A stretch of 64,000 bases of DNA. Source: an uncultured Chloroflexus sp. (GTDB taxonomy: Bacteria; Chloroflexota; Chloroflexia; Chloroflexales; Chloroflexaceae). The notes under the pieces are model-generated. The model ran no database searches, was not told the DNA's origin, and saw nothing but the letters and a program-made list of their open reading frames with translations. The position numbers and the translations under genes are program-made. Where the stretch lies: contig NZ_CAKZNK010000096.1 in the NCBI RefSeq assembly GCF_937129525.1, forward strand, positions 1-64,000. Direction: 5' to 3'. How positions within the stretch are numbered: position 1 is the stretch's first letter; every line of letters starts with the position of its first letter. Below are positions 42,370-50,536 of this stretch, in pieces.

Positions 42370-43434
42370 ATGACGACCACTGCAAGCGAACGCGGAGTGC
42401 AGGCTAATCCAACTGAAGCGCGCGATCTGGTCGAACGCGGCATTGCCGCAGCGCGCGGTGGCCAACGTCGCGTGGCGGCAGGCCTGCTGGCCCGCGCGTT
42501 GAAGCTTGATCCCCGTGATGAACGCGCCTGGTTGTGGTTAAGCGGTGTAGTGGATGATCCGGCCCAGCGCATGTTTTGTTTGCAGGCCGTGTTGCGGATC
42601 AATCCCAATAATCCGCATGCTCGTCGCGGACTGGCTATGCTCGAGCGGCAGGGTGCGGTGGCAGCGCAACCGGTTGCCAACCTCGAGCAGCCGGTCGCAG
42701 AATCGGTTGCCGAAACACCATCAACACCTGCGAACACTACCGTAGCGGGGGCAACGCCGGCCCATGACTGGTGGTTTCGCTGGCGCTGGCAGCGGCAGGA
42801 AACGTCGCGCGCGCGGGTAGTGCTCTGGTTCTTGCCGATTGTGTTGTTGACCGTCGCGTTGTTCTTGCATCAGAGTGTGAGCGCGGCGCGCGAGCAGGCG
42901 CTGGCTGCGCTGACCACGGCGCAAACGCAAGAGCTGCTCGTCGAACCATTGGTGACTCTGTTGGCTACCCCAACGCCTGTTCCGGCACTCGAAGCTGAGC
43001 CACTGGCCGTTGTCGAGAGTCTCACCGTCTCGTATCTCACCGCTATCGATGCGATCCGTGCTGATTTGCGCGCGGCAACAGCTACGTATCGTCAAGAGAC
43101 CAGTCAGCCTGGCGGCGCTTCGATTAATCATGTTGCGGCTACGCAACGGCTGCGCGCGAACGTAGCGCAGGCTCTGGCTAACCTTGGCGAACTGCGCGCG
43201 CCGGGTGTGCTGTTGCCGGCTCATGAAGATTATCGGCAGGGTCTCGAACTGGAACTGGCCGGCCTTGACGCAATTCTCGACTTTTATAGCACCTATGATG
43301 TTGCCCATGCCAATCGCGCTGCGCTTCGTTTTCAGGAAGCGCGCGCTTTTATCGAGCGCGCGCAGACCAGCTTTCAGGTTCAACGTCAGCTTCTGGGAGA
43401 GATGAGCCTGATAAGTGCGTATACCATTCGTTAA
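42370..43434 (+). CDS. Membrane protein with N-terminal TPR motifs
   Basis: 354 residues. Residues about 15-90 form two TPR-like units (RDLVERGIAAARGGQRRVAA, LKLDPRDERAWLWLSGVVDD, LRINPNNPHARRGLAMLE). A Pro/Ala/Glu-rich linker (about 95-130) precedes one membrane span at about 155-172. The C-terminal half is helical (about 200-350) and lies on the other side of the membrane. No enzymatic motif. It follows the GH18 gene by 64 bases. The TPR-plus-linker-plus-TM design suggests a complex-assembly role; this is inference. Confidence 0.75.
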   Translation: MTTTASERGVQANPTEARDLVERGIAAARGGQRRVAAGLLARALKLDPRDERAWLWLSGVVDDPAQRMFCLQAVLRINPNNPHARRGLAMLERQGAVAAQPVANLEQPVAESVAETPSTPANTTVAGATPAHDWWFRWRWQRQETSRARVVLWFLPIVLLTVALFLHQSVSAAREQALAALTTAQTQELLVEPLVTLLATPTPVPALEAEPLAVVESLTVSYLTAIDAIRADLRAATATYRQETSQPGGASINHVAATQRLRANVAQALANLGELRAPGVLLPAHEDYRQGLELELAGLDAILDFYSTYDVAHANRAALRFQEARAFIERAQTSFQVQRQLLGEMSLISAYTIR

Positions 43435-43484
43435 ACACCCTGTACAACTACCGTGCGCGAAGGCGCGGCACTTGGTGAAATGAA

Positions 43485-43518
43485 CCGCGTCTATGTGGCA
43501 CAAGTCCCACAGACGCGG
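43485..43518. other. Hairpin between convergent genes
   Basis: CCGCGTCT (43485-43492) pairs with AGACGCGG (43511-43518), with an inner 4-bp extension after a 2-base bulge. It lies between the TPR gene and the M32 carboxypeptidase gene, which converge here; no T-run was seen. Confidence 0.4.
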
Positions 43519-43552
43519 CCCAATCCCCTCCCTCGTTGCTGTGCCACTCAGT

Positions 43553-45064
43553 CTACAGCGCTACTCCATAGATAGCCGAATACTTTTGGCGCAGATAGGT
43601 GAGGTATGGTTCGATCTGTAACGGCCCGCCAGCCGCCCGCTCGATCAGTTCGTTTGGCGTAAATACGCTGCCATGGCGATAAATGTGTTCGCGCAACCAA
43701 CCGTGCAACGTGGCAAATTCTCCTTCGCGGATCTCATCATCGATAACGGGATGCGCAGCGCGCGCTGCGGCCAGAAATTGCGCGCTGAGAATGTTGCCCA
43801 GGGTATATCCCTGAAATGCGCCGCCGATCAGGCCGCCAAACCAGTGGACATCTTGCAACACACCGTCGCGATAGTCCGGCACGGTGACCCCCAGATCCTC
43901 GGCGTAGCGGGCATTCCACGCTTCAGGCAGTTCGCGCAACTGGAGACTACCTTCAAGCAAGGCCAGCTCCAGATCAAACCGGATCATCACGTGAAGATTG
44001 TAAGTTACTTCATCGGCGTCGGTGCGAATCAATGAGGGTTGCACACGGTTGATGGCGCGGTAGAATTCATCAAGCGATACTTTCCCCAATTGTTGCGGAA
44101 AGGTCTCTTGCAATTCCGGGTAAAAGCGTTCCCAGAAAGGCAATGAGCGACCGATCAGATTTTCCCACAAGCGGGATTGACTTTCATGTACGCCGGCAGA
44201 GACGCCGCCACAGAGTGGGGTGCCCTCAAAGGCGGGATCTACCCCCTGCTCGTACATGGCATGCCCCGACTCGTGCAGGGTGCTGAAGAGACCATCTGCC
44301 AGATCGTGTTCGTTGATCCGGGTGGTGATCCGCACATCACCTACCGAGAATTTGGTGGCAAACGGATGATGGGTCAGATCCTGGCGACCGCGCTCGAAGT
44401 CGTAGCCGAAGCGGCGGATGATCGACTCGCCAAACGCAAGCTGATCCTGGCGCGGGTAATATTTGCGCAGGCATGAGTCATCAATCGGCGGTTGGGCGAC
44501 GATGGCGCGAATGATAGGGGTCAGGCCGGCGCGCAGGCGGGCAAAGAGATCGCGAATCTTCGCTGCGCGCATGCCATAGTCGCTGAAGTCGATCAACGGA
44601 TCGGCGGGATGTTCGTAACCGGGAAAGCAGTCGGCTACCCGGCGACTCAACTCCAGCGTGCGTTCAAGATAGGGCAGCATCGTCGCAAAATCATTCGCCG
44701 GACGGGCCTGCGTCCAGGCGTGATAACTGGCTGCCGTATGCGCAGCAATCTCGCCGGCCAGCTCAACCGGAATGCGAGTCATTCGTTCGTAATCGCGATG
44801 CGCAACCCGGATCAGCGCAGCGTCCGGGTGCTCGTAGGGTAGCTGTTCAGCGTAGGGCAATAGCTCTTTCAGCAGGCGACCCAGTTCGGGATCGGTGCTG
44901 CGGGCATGGGCGAGCCGCGAGAGTGTTGCCAGTTGGCGAGCGCGCGCTGCTGCGCCGCCGGGAGGCATATAGGTGCTCTGATCCCAGTTAAGCACGGCTG
45001 CGGCGCTGTTCAGATCGTCAATCTCTTGCAGCCGGGCGCGAAGTTCCTGGAGACGGGTTTCCAT
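43553..45064 (-). CDS. M32 carboxypeptidase (carboxypeptidase Taq)
   Basis: 503 residues, the standard M32 length, from the ATG at 45064 (a GTG three codons upstream is possible). The zinc site is HESGH (FSTLHESGHAMYEQG) with the downstream glutamate in the SRLWENLIGRS region; VLNWDQSTYMPPGG near the N-terminus and IRTDADEVTYNLHVMIRFDL are family signatures. It removes C-terminal residues from peptides in the cytoplasm. Transcribed alone towards the TPR gene. Confidence 0.94.
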   Translation of the reverse strand: METRLQELRARLQEIDDLNSAAAVLNWDQSTYMPPGGAAARARQLATLSRLAHARSTDPELGRLLKELLPYAEQLPYEHPDAALIRVAHRDYERMTRIPVELAGEIAAHTAASYHAWTQARPANDFATMLPYLERTLELSRRVADCFPGYEHPADPLIDFSDYGMRAAKIRDLFARLRAGLTPIIRAIVAQPPIDDSCLRKYYPRQDQLAFGESIIRRFGYDFERGRQDLTHHPFATKFSVGDVRITTRINEHDLADGLFSTLHESGHAMYEQGVDPAFEGTPLCGGVSAGVHESQSRLWENLIGRSLPFWERFYPELQETFPQQLGKVSLDEFYRAINRVQPSLIRTDADEVTYNLHVMIRFDLELALLEGSLQLRELPEAWNARYAEDLGVTVPDYRDGVLQDVHWFGGLIGGAFQGYTLGNILSAQFLAAARAAHPVIDDEIREGEFATLHGWLREHIYRHGSVFTPNELIERAAGGPLQIEPYLTYLRQKYSAIYGVAL

Positions 45065-45195
45065 TATTGTCACTCACTTTCTCTCTGCGCAAACCACTTC
45101 TGTGTGGATGCTATTGCTGTCAGTTTAGCCTAAACGTTGATGAGCCTGAGGTCACATCACTACGCGCGTCGCGATGTACTCGCGATGATACCGGT

Positions 45196-46386
45196 TTAGC
45201 TCCGCTGCCGCCAGGCGAGCAACCGCTGTTCGGCAGCGCGCAGAGTTTCGTCGCGTTTGGCAAAGCAAAATCGGGCCAATAGTGGCAGATCATGCCGGCG
45301 AGCGTAAAAAACTGAGGGTGGAATTGCCGCCACGCCGACTTCCCGGGTGAGATAACGGCAGAACGCAACATCGTCGCGAAAGCCGGTAGCGGTAATGTCG
45401 GCCATCAGGAAATAGCTGCCTTCAGTCGGTAACACCGGCAAACCAACGCTAGACAGAATCTCTTCTAAGAGCCGATAACGCGCCGTGTACTCGGCGCGAA
45501 ATTGCCGGTAATACCCGTTGTGAAGCGCGCCTTCGAGCGCCGCAGCAGCGGCAAACTGCAACGGTGTGGCGGTAGCGAAGGTGATCCACTGGTGGGCAGC
45601 GCGCAGGGCATCATTCAGGTGGGCCGGACCGACTGCATACCCGATCTTCCAACCGGTCAGGCTAAAGGTCTTCCCAATGCTATTGATTGTCAGCGCGCGT
45701 TCCCACATGCCGGGCAACGTCGCGATAGGAATATGCTCAGCGCCGGCAAACACAAGCTGATCGTAGACCTCATCAGCAACGACGATCACGTCATAGGTTT
45801 GACAGAGATCGGCAATCTGTTCCAGTTCGGCGCGGCGAAAGACCTTTCCGGTTGGGTTGTGCGGCGTGTTCAGTATCAGCAGGCGAGTGCGTGGCGAGAA
45901 GGCTGCCTGCAATTCTGCCGGATCGAACCACCAGCCGGCGTGATTGGCTGTCGGCGGATGGAGACGCACAAAGCGAGGAACGCCGCCGGCCATAGTCACA
46001 TCGGGCAGATAGGCATCGTAGAACGGCTCGAACAGGATCACCTCATCGCCGGGATCAACCAATGCCTGCACGGCGCCGAAGAGCGCTTCGGTTGCGCCAC
46101 TGGTCACAGTGACTTCACGCTGTGGATCAATTGTTCGCCAGCCTTGCGCCTGCCAGGTGGCCGCGATTGCTTCGCGCAAACGGGGAACGCCAATGTAAGG
46201 CGCATACTGGTTAGCGTCAGCGGCAATAGCTTCAGCGGCAGCCTGCTTGACCCACTCCGGTCCGGCGAAATCAGGGAATCCCTGACCCAGATTGACTGCG
46301 CCGCACTGCACGGCGAGGGCGCTAATTTCGGCAAAGATGGTGGTGCCAAAGTGACGAACGCGCTCGGCGCTGTGTGGTGTGGTCAT
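45196..46386 (-). CDS. Class I pyridoxal-phosphate aminotransferase (methionine/kynurenine type)
   Basis: 396 residues. The N-terminus FGTTIFAEISALAVQCGAVN then LGQGFPDF matches the YbdL/KAT branch. The phosphate and pyridine contacts are visible in TSGATEALFGAVQ, LNTPHNPTGKVF, VADEVYDQLVF and the PLP lysine in SIGKTFSLTGWKIGY. Likely takes methionine, aromatic or branched amino acids with 2-oxo acids. GAGG precedes the ATG. The -10 TGGTACCAT is at 46437-46445. Confidence 0.92.
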   Translation of the reverse strand: MTTPHSAERVRHFGTTIFAEISALAVQCGAVNLGQGFPDFAGPEWVKQAAAEAIAADANQYAPYIGVPRLREAIAATWQAQGWRTIDPQREVTVTSGATEALFGAVQALVDPGDEVILFEPFYDAYLPDVTMAGGVPRFVRLHPPTANHAGWWFDPAELQAAFSPRTRLLILNTPHNPTGKVFRRAELEQIADLCQTYDVIVVADEVYDQLVFAGAEHIPIATLPGMWERALTINSIGKTFSLTGWKIGYAVGPAHLNDALRAAHQWITFATATPLQFAAAAALEGALHNGYYRQFRAEYTARYRLLEEILSSVGLPVLPTEGSYFLMADITATGFRDDVAFCRYLTREVGVAAIPPSVFYARRHDLPLLARFCFAKRDETLRAAEQRLLAWRQRS

Positions 46387-46436
46387 CGCGAACCTCTAAT
46401 GTCTGGCTGAAGAACCGGCTTTTGTTATGGTACCAC

Positions 46437-46445
46437 AGACTGCTG
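46437..46445 (-). promoter_or_regulatory. Extended -10 promoter of the class I aminotransferase
   Basis: Minus strand TGGTACCAT, 51 bases before the ATG. Confidence 0.5.
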
Positions 46446-46518
46446 CAACTTTGGCGCTGGTCACGGCGTCATACCGGCAGTAAATGTGGCACGTCTATCG
46501 CACCTGAGGAGGCAATCA

Positions 46519-46911
46519 ATGTCATTCCAACACGATCAGGCTCGTTTGATCGGTTTCTTGCTCATCGCGCTCGGTATCGTTGCGCTCTTCAAGTTATGGT
46601 GGCTGGTTCCGATTGCGTTGCTGGTCGGTGGCGGTATTGCCATCTACCGCCGCCAGCGCGACCTTGGTCGCACCGCCGAGGCAGTGCAGGCGTTGCTGTG
46701 GGGGGTAGGGCTGGCATTGCTCTCGCTGTTCAATCTGGTCTGGCCGGGCATTTTAGTCCTTGGTGGCATCAGCCTGTTAATGATCGGGCGTGAAGCGGTT
46801 GTTGAGCAGCGCATGTGGGCATTAATTGGGCAGGTGTTAAACTGGAATCGCCGCCCCACAACGCCACCGGCAAGCAACAAAGTCCAGATCGTCGAGCGCG
46901 ACAACGAATAG
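46519..46911 (+). CDS. Small membrane protein of unknown function
   Basis: 130 residues from the ATG at 46519 (GAGGAGG upstream); an upstream frame extension is not supported. Two to four hydrophobic segments: about 10-25 (FLLIALGIVALFKLW), 28-45 (VPIALLVGGGIAIYRR), 62-80 and 82-96. They resemble the LiaI/LiaF-like or DUF5668 transmembrane motif. A 35-residue soluble tail follows. Function unknown. Convergent with the DUF3352-like gene. Confidence 0.75.
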   Translation: MSFQHDQARLIGFLLIALGIVALFKLWWLVPIALLVGGGIAIYRRQRDLGRTAEAVQALLWGVGLALLSLFNLVWPGILVLGGISLLMIGREAVVEQRMWALIGQVLNWNRRPTTPPASNKVQIVERDNE

Positions 46912-46919
46912 CTCAGGCG

Positions 46920-46955
46920 GCAGGCGTTATCGATCCGGTAACGCCTGCTCTGTTT
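46920..46955 (+). terminator. Terminator after the small membrane protein gene
   Basis: GCAGGCGTTA (46920-46929) pairs perfectly with TAACGCCTGC (46939-46948), 9-base loop, followed by TCTGTTT. Confidence 0.8.
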
Positions 46956-47762
46956 CTACGGTAGCGACCCCAACAGGCGAGCCAGCCAGACTCTCACTGC
47001 CGCTCGCGCCGCTTCGGCAGTGGGTGATCCATCGGTGTAAATTGCTCCCGACTGCACAGTGGCGATTGTCTCCTGGAAATCTTGAAATGCCGTCACTCCG
47101 GCCAGCCGATCAGGACGATCTGGGCCACCGGCCAGGTCGATCAGCGCTTCTGGACGGTTAGAAAAGACGATATGATGCTCAATCAGGCTCACGGCGCGCA
47201 ACGGGCCGGTGGTGTCGCTGACAAAGATAGTCGTCTCTCCCACTCGTTGTTCGGTGAAGGTCTCGCCGCGATTGCGACGAACGGCAAGATGCTTTTCCAG
47301 AAACATGCGGGCCTGAGGATCGTTGCGCGAGGCGAGGAAGACCATCACTTCGCCGTTTGTGATCAGGTCAGCGGCGACATCGCTGGTCACAGGCGTGAAA
47401 TCGCGCACCACTACCGCAATGTTGCTGCCGATCCAGGTAATCACATCGCTGTCGAGCTTCACCCCCAGCAATGAGGCCACATTCGTCGCTGCATCGGCTG
47501 GCAATGGCAAACCAAAGATTTCGTTTAAGGCTCGTTCGATCCGCGGCTGCTCAGGCACATCGCTCAGCGTAGGCGCGAGACTGGCGTATAGCTGGACATC
47601 AGCCGGCAACAATTCCGCCGGCGTTGGCCCGCGTTGGACAGTGGTAAACCAGTAAATGAAGATCGCGCCGACCAGGGCAGCAAACAGGGTGATTGCCAGC
47701 CCTCCGGCAAAGGCGTAACCCAGACCTCTTTCACGGGGCATGGTTGAAGTATGAATCATCAT
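46956..47762 (-). CDS. DUF3352-like membrane-anchored protein
   Basis: 268 residues. A signal-anchor helix at about 15-42 is followed by an extracytoplasmic domain starting PAELLPADVQLYASLAPTLS, the opening of the DUF3352 family ('P.d...y...'), with VKLDSDVITWIGSNIAVVV and a C-terminal helix. It is shorter than most DUF3352 proteins. Function unknown. Transcribed from the same intergenic palindrome as the divergent MoeA-like gene. Confidence 0.75.
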   Translation of the reverse strand: MMIHTSTMPRERGLGYAFAGGLAITLFAALVGAIFIYWFTTVQRGPTPAELLPADVQLYASLAPTLSDVPEQPRIERALNEIFGLPLPADAATNVASLLGVKLDSDVITWIGSNIAVVVRDFTPVTSDVAADLITNGEVMVFLASRNDPQARMFLEKHLAVRRNRGETFTEQRVGETTIFVSDTTGPLRAVSLIEHHIVFSNRPEALIDLAGGPDRPDRLAGVTAFQDFQETIATVQSGAIYTDGSPTAEAARAAVRVWLARLLGSLP

Positions 47763-47795
47763 TTTATCAATTGACTAGCCACTTTTCCTATCAGC

Positions 47796-47805
47796 ATGGT
47801 ACCAT
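47796..47805. promoter_or_regulatory. Palindromic ATGGTACCAT, possible shared -10 for divergent genes
   Basis: The 10-base palindrome reads as TGGTACCAT on both strands. It would start transcription near 47812 (+) towards the MoeA-like gene and near 47789 (-) towards the DUF3352-like gene. Confidence 0.4.
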
Positions 47806-47852
47806 ACTTTACAGTGACAGCCGAACTGAAGGGTAGTGATAGGCATGCTGGT

Positions 47853-48875
47853 ATGCGGATCGAAACCTTACCGCCGGTAGCGGCGGTTGGGCATATTCTC
47901 TGCCACAATCTGGCCGATGCGCAGGGACGTAAAGCCTTTAGCAAAGGTCGGCGATTACAGACTGAAGATCTGGCGCGGTTAGCCGAGCTAGGCATCGCGG
48001 CGGTGCGAGTGGCCGTGCTGGCGCCGGATGATGTCCACGAAGACGAAGCGGCAGTGCGTTTAGCGCAAATCGTGGCCGGTCCGGGGGTGGCAATCGGCGA
48101 GCCGCATGCCGGTAGGGTCAATCTGCGCGCTACTGTTGATGGCCTGCTTTTGATTGACGCTGAGGGATTGTTGTCGATCAATTTAATTGATGGGCTGACC
48201 GTCGCCACTCTGCCTTCTTACACCCTGGTTACTGCCGGTCAAATGCTGGCAACGATCAAGATTATTCCGTTTGCAGTCCCGGCAGCCGATCTATCGCAGG
48301 CCGCAACGACTAGCTCCGGCGGAGTTATGCGGGTCACAATGTTAACGCGGCAGCGGATCGGCGTGGCGTTGGTCAGCAGCCTGGCTGGGCGAGCGCGAGT
48401 TGCGCGCGTGATGTTACCCGCTATCAGCGGACGGATCGCCGATCTAGGCGCAACTATGGTGGCGCAGCGCGAAGTATTGCCCGACGAAGCCGAAGTTGCT
48501 GCCGGCCTGGTAGAGCTGATCGAGTCAGGGGCCGATCTGATCATTGCTGCTGGCGAAACCTCGGTCGTTGATCGTGACGATGTCATTCCGCGCGCTGTGC
48601 GGAGACTTGGCGGTGAAATCGCTCATTACGGCGCGCCGGTGGAGCCGGGGAATCTGTTGTTACTTGCATACTTGCCCGGCGCAGATGGAGATATACCGGT
48701 CATCGGCGCGCCTGGCTGTGTGCGATCGCGCGACCAAAACATTGTTGACCTGATTCTTCCGCGTCTGATGGCTGGTGAACGGTTGGGGCGACGGGAAATT
48801 GCCGCGCTTGGACTGGGGGGATTGCTCGGTGCAGTGCGACAGGAAGCGAGGAGCCATCGAGATAACCGGGCTTGA
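47853..48875 (+). CDS. MoeA/MogA-like molybdopterin-binding domain protein
   Basis: 340 residues from the ATG at 47853 (AGG upstream), giving MRIETLPPVAAVGHILCHNL. Residues about 170-320 have the MoCF fold pattern: IGVALVSSLAGRARVARVML, then GADLIIAAGETSVVDRDDVI and IPVIGAPGCVRSRDQNIVDL. The canonical GGTG of MogA/MoeA is replaced by AAGETSV, so the activity may differ. The N-terminal half is not the full MoeA domain set. A role with molybdenum cofactor or a related nucleotide cofactor is inferred from the fold only. No moa/mob genes are adjacent. Confidence 0.72.
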   Translation: MRIETLPPVAAVGHILCHNLADAQGRKAFSKGRRLQTEDLARLAELGIAAVRVAVLAPDDVHEDEAAVRLAQIVAGPGVAIGEPHAGRVNLRATVDGLLLIDAEGLLSINLIDGLTVATLPSYTLVTAGQMLATIKIIPFAVPAADLSQAATTSSGGVMRVTMLTRQRIGVALVSSLAGRARVARVMLPAISGRIADLGATMVAQREVLPDEAEVAAGLVELIESGADLIIAAGETSVVDRDDVIPRAVRRLGGEIAHYGAPVEPGNLLLLAYLPGADGDIPVIGAPGCVRSRDQNIVDLILPRLMAGERLGRREIAALGLGGLLGAVRQEARSHRDNRA

Positions 48876-48929
48876 AAGAAGAATAAGAACGATTGGCACA
48901 AGACATGATACTGAAGGGGGAAGGCGGCA

Positions 48930-50282
48930 ATGAATCTTGAAAGTCTATACCACGACCGGCGCGAGGCGGCGCTGGCCGATTTCAATCGAGCAATTGCGAT
49001 TGATGAAGCCTATGCGTGGGCTTACTTTCAGCGTGGTCAGGTATTGCGTGAATTGGGGCGAATGGAGGAAGCTCTGGCTGATTTGACCCGCGCTTGCGAA
49101 CTGGAACCGGAAGACGCTGCCTATCACGCCGAGCGTGGTGAGACATTGCGCATGCTACGCCGTTACGAAGAGGCGTTGGCCGCTTTCTCGCGCGCAATCA
49201 CGCTACGACCCGAATATCCCTGGGCGCTTGGCAGTCGCGGGCAGGTGTGGCGCGCGCTGCGACGCCATCACGAAGCGCTGTCCGATTTCGATGCCGCATT
49301 AGAGTTCAACCCCACGCTGGCGTGGGTGCATGCCGAACGTGGCGAGACCCTGCGCGCGCTCCGGCGCTATCCCGAGGCGATTGAGGCATTCAGTCATGCG
49401 CTGGCCATCGATCCCGATTATGTCTGGGCGCGGGGACATCGCGGCATTACCTATCGTGAAATGCAGGACTATCCGGCAGCGATTGCCGATTTCGACGCTG
49501 CCATTGCTTTGCAAAATAATATGCCATGGCTCTACGCCGAGCGTGGCGAGGCGCGTCGCCTCGCCGATGATTATGATGGCGCCCTCGCCGACTTGTCGCG
49601 CGCGATTGAACTTGATCCCGAATATGCCTGGGCTTTTGGCAGCCGCGGCGCCACGTTCCGCGCTATCGGTGACGTTGAGGCAGCATTGGCCGATTTCAAC
49701 CGGGCGCTCGAACTCGATCCCGATTATACGTGGGTCTACATGCAGCGCGGTCTCTTGCATCGCAACGCTGACCGAACCGATGAAGCGCTGGCTGATTTTA
49801 GCCGCGTGCTTGAACTAGATCCCAATCACGTGAGCGCGCTCGCAGAGCGCGGCGAACTCTGGCGGTTGCGCCGTCGTTACAACGAAGCATTAGCTGACTT
49901 CAATCGCGCGCTCGAGTTGCAACCGGATCATGCGTGGGTGTTGGGTAGTCGCGGGCAGGTCTATCGAGTGCTGAGCCGCTATGAAGAGGCGTTAGCCGAT
50001 TTCAATCGCGCGCTTGCGCTCAAGCCCGATGTGGTCTGGATGCTGGCCGAGCGTGGCGAAACACTCCGCCTGCTGCGGCGCTATAACGAGGCCATCGAAG
50101 ATTTCAACCGGGCGCTCGAGCTCAGTCCTGACGACTCGTGGATCCTCAGCCGGCGCGGCGCTACCTATCAGGCGCTCAAAATCTACGAAGAGGCATTTAT
50201 CGACCTGACCCGCGCAGTTGAGATCGATCCCAACAATGCCTGGGCCTGGGCGCAGCGTGGTTCGCTCTTTCGTCAGATGTGA
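48930..50282 (+). CDS. TPR solenoid protein (twelve full repeats plus two half repeats)
   Basis: 450 residues made of 34-residue TPR units. It begins with only the second helix of a repeat (REAALADFNRAIAIDEAYAW), continues with twelve complete units and ends with only the first helix of another (AWAQRGSLFRQM). Units alternate between an AERGE-type and a GSRG-type first helix, giving a 68-residue superperiod that slips once near units 8-10. A strong GGGGGAAGG precedes the ATG. No signal peptide or other domain; a soluble protein-protein scaffold. The partners are unknown. It follows the MoeA-like gene by 54 bases. Confidence 0.9.
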   Translation: MNLESLYHDRREAALADFNRAIAIDEAYAWAYFQRGQVLRELGRMEEALADLTRACELEPEDAAYHAERGETLRMLRRYEEALAAFSRAITLRPEYPWALGSRGQVWRALRRHHEALSDFDAALEFNPTLAWVHAERGETLRALRRYPEAIEAFSHALAIDPDYVWARGHRGITYREMQDYPAAIADFDAAIALQNNMPWLYAERGEARRLADDYDGALADLSRAIELDPEYAWAFGSRGATFRAIGDVEAALADFNRALELDPDYTWVYMQRGLLHRNADRTDEALADFSRVLELDPNHVSALAERGELWRLRRRYNEALADFNRALELQPDHAWVLGSRGQVYRVLSRYEEALADFNRALALKPDVVWMLAERGETLRLLRRYNEAIEDFNRALELSPDDSWILSRRGATYQALKIYEEAFIDLTRAVEIDPNNAWAWAQRGSLFRQM

Positions 50283-50407
50283 CTATGGGCGAGTCATGAT
50301 CGGCGCGCAAGCGCGCCGGTCAGTCAATAGTGTCTTCTATGCTGCCGCACAGTGTCCTGGAATTGCCGGTACATCAACCGGTGTCACACAGACCCGTATG
50401 GTTCCTG

Positions 50408-50437
50408 CTCACCCACTTTCAACTTGAAAGTGGTGAG
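50408..50437. promoter_or_regulatory. Long near-perfect palindrome between the TPR and GT4 genes
   Basis: CTCACCCACTTTCAA (50408-50422), one central C, then TTGAAAGTGGTGAG (50424-50437): 14 paired bases with one extra C in the left arm and a one-base centre. This is too tight for an RNA terminator loop and has no T-run, so a dimer-binding operator is more likely. The rest of 50283-50480 has no gene. Confidence 0.45.
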
Positions 50438-50485
50438 TTGGCGCATGAGTCAGGCCATCTCCTCGCTACTCTGGCTCTATTTTGT

Positions 50486-50494
50486 GGTATCATC
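50486..50494 (+). promoter_or_regulatory. Extended -10 promoter of the GT4 gene
   Basis: TGGTATCAT, giving a leader of about 36 bases that contains GAGGGAGG before the ATG at 50537. Confidence 0.6.
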
Positions 50495-50536
50495 GCTTGC
50501 GCCTGATCATCTTCAGCGAGGGAGGATCGCGCGGCA

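Noticed and set aside
48930-50282. Repeats of about 102 bp considered as a CRISPR-like or satellite array
   Set aside because: The repeats are coding, without spacers, and translate into regular TPR units.
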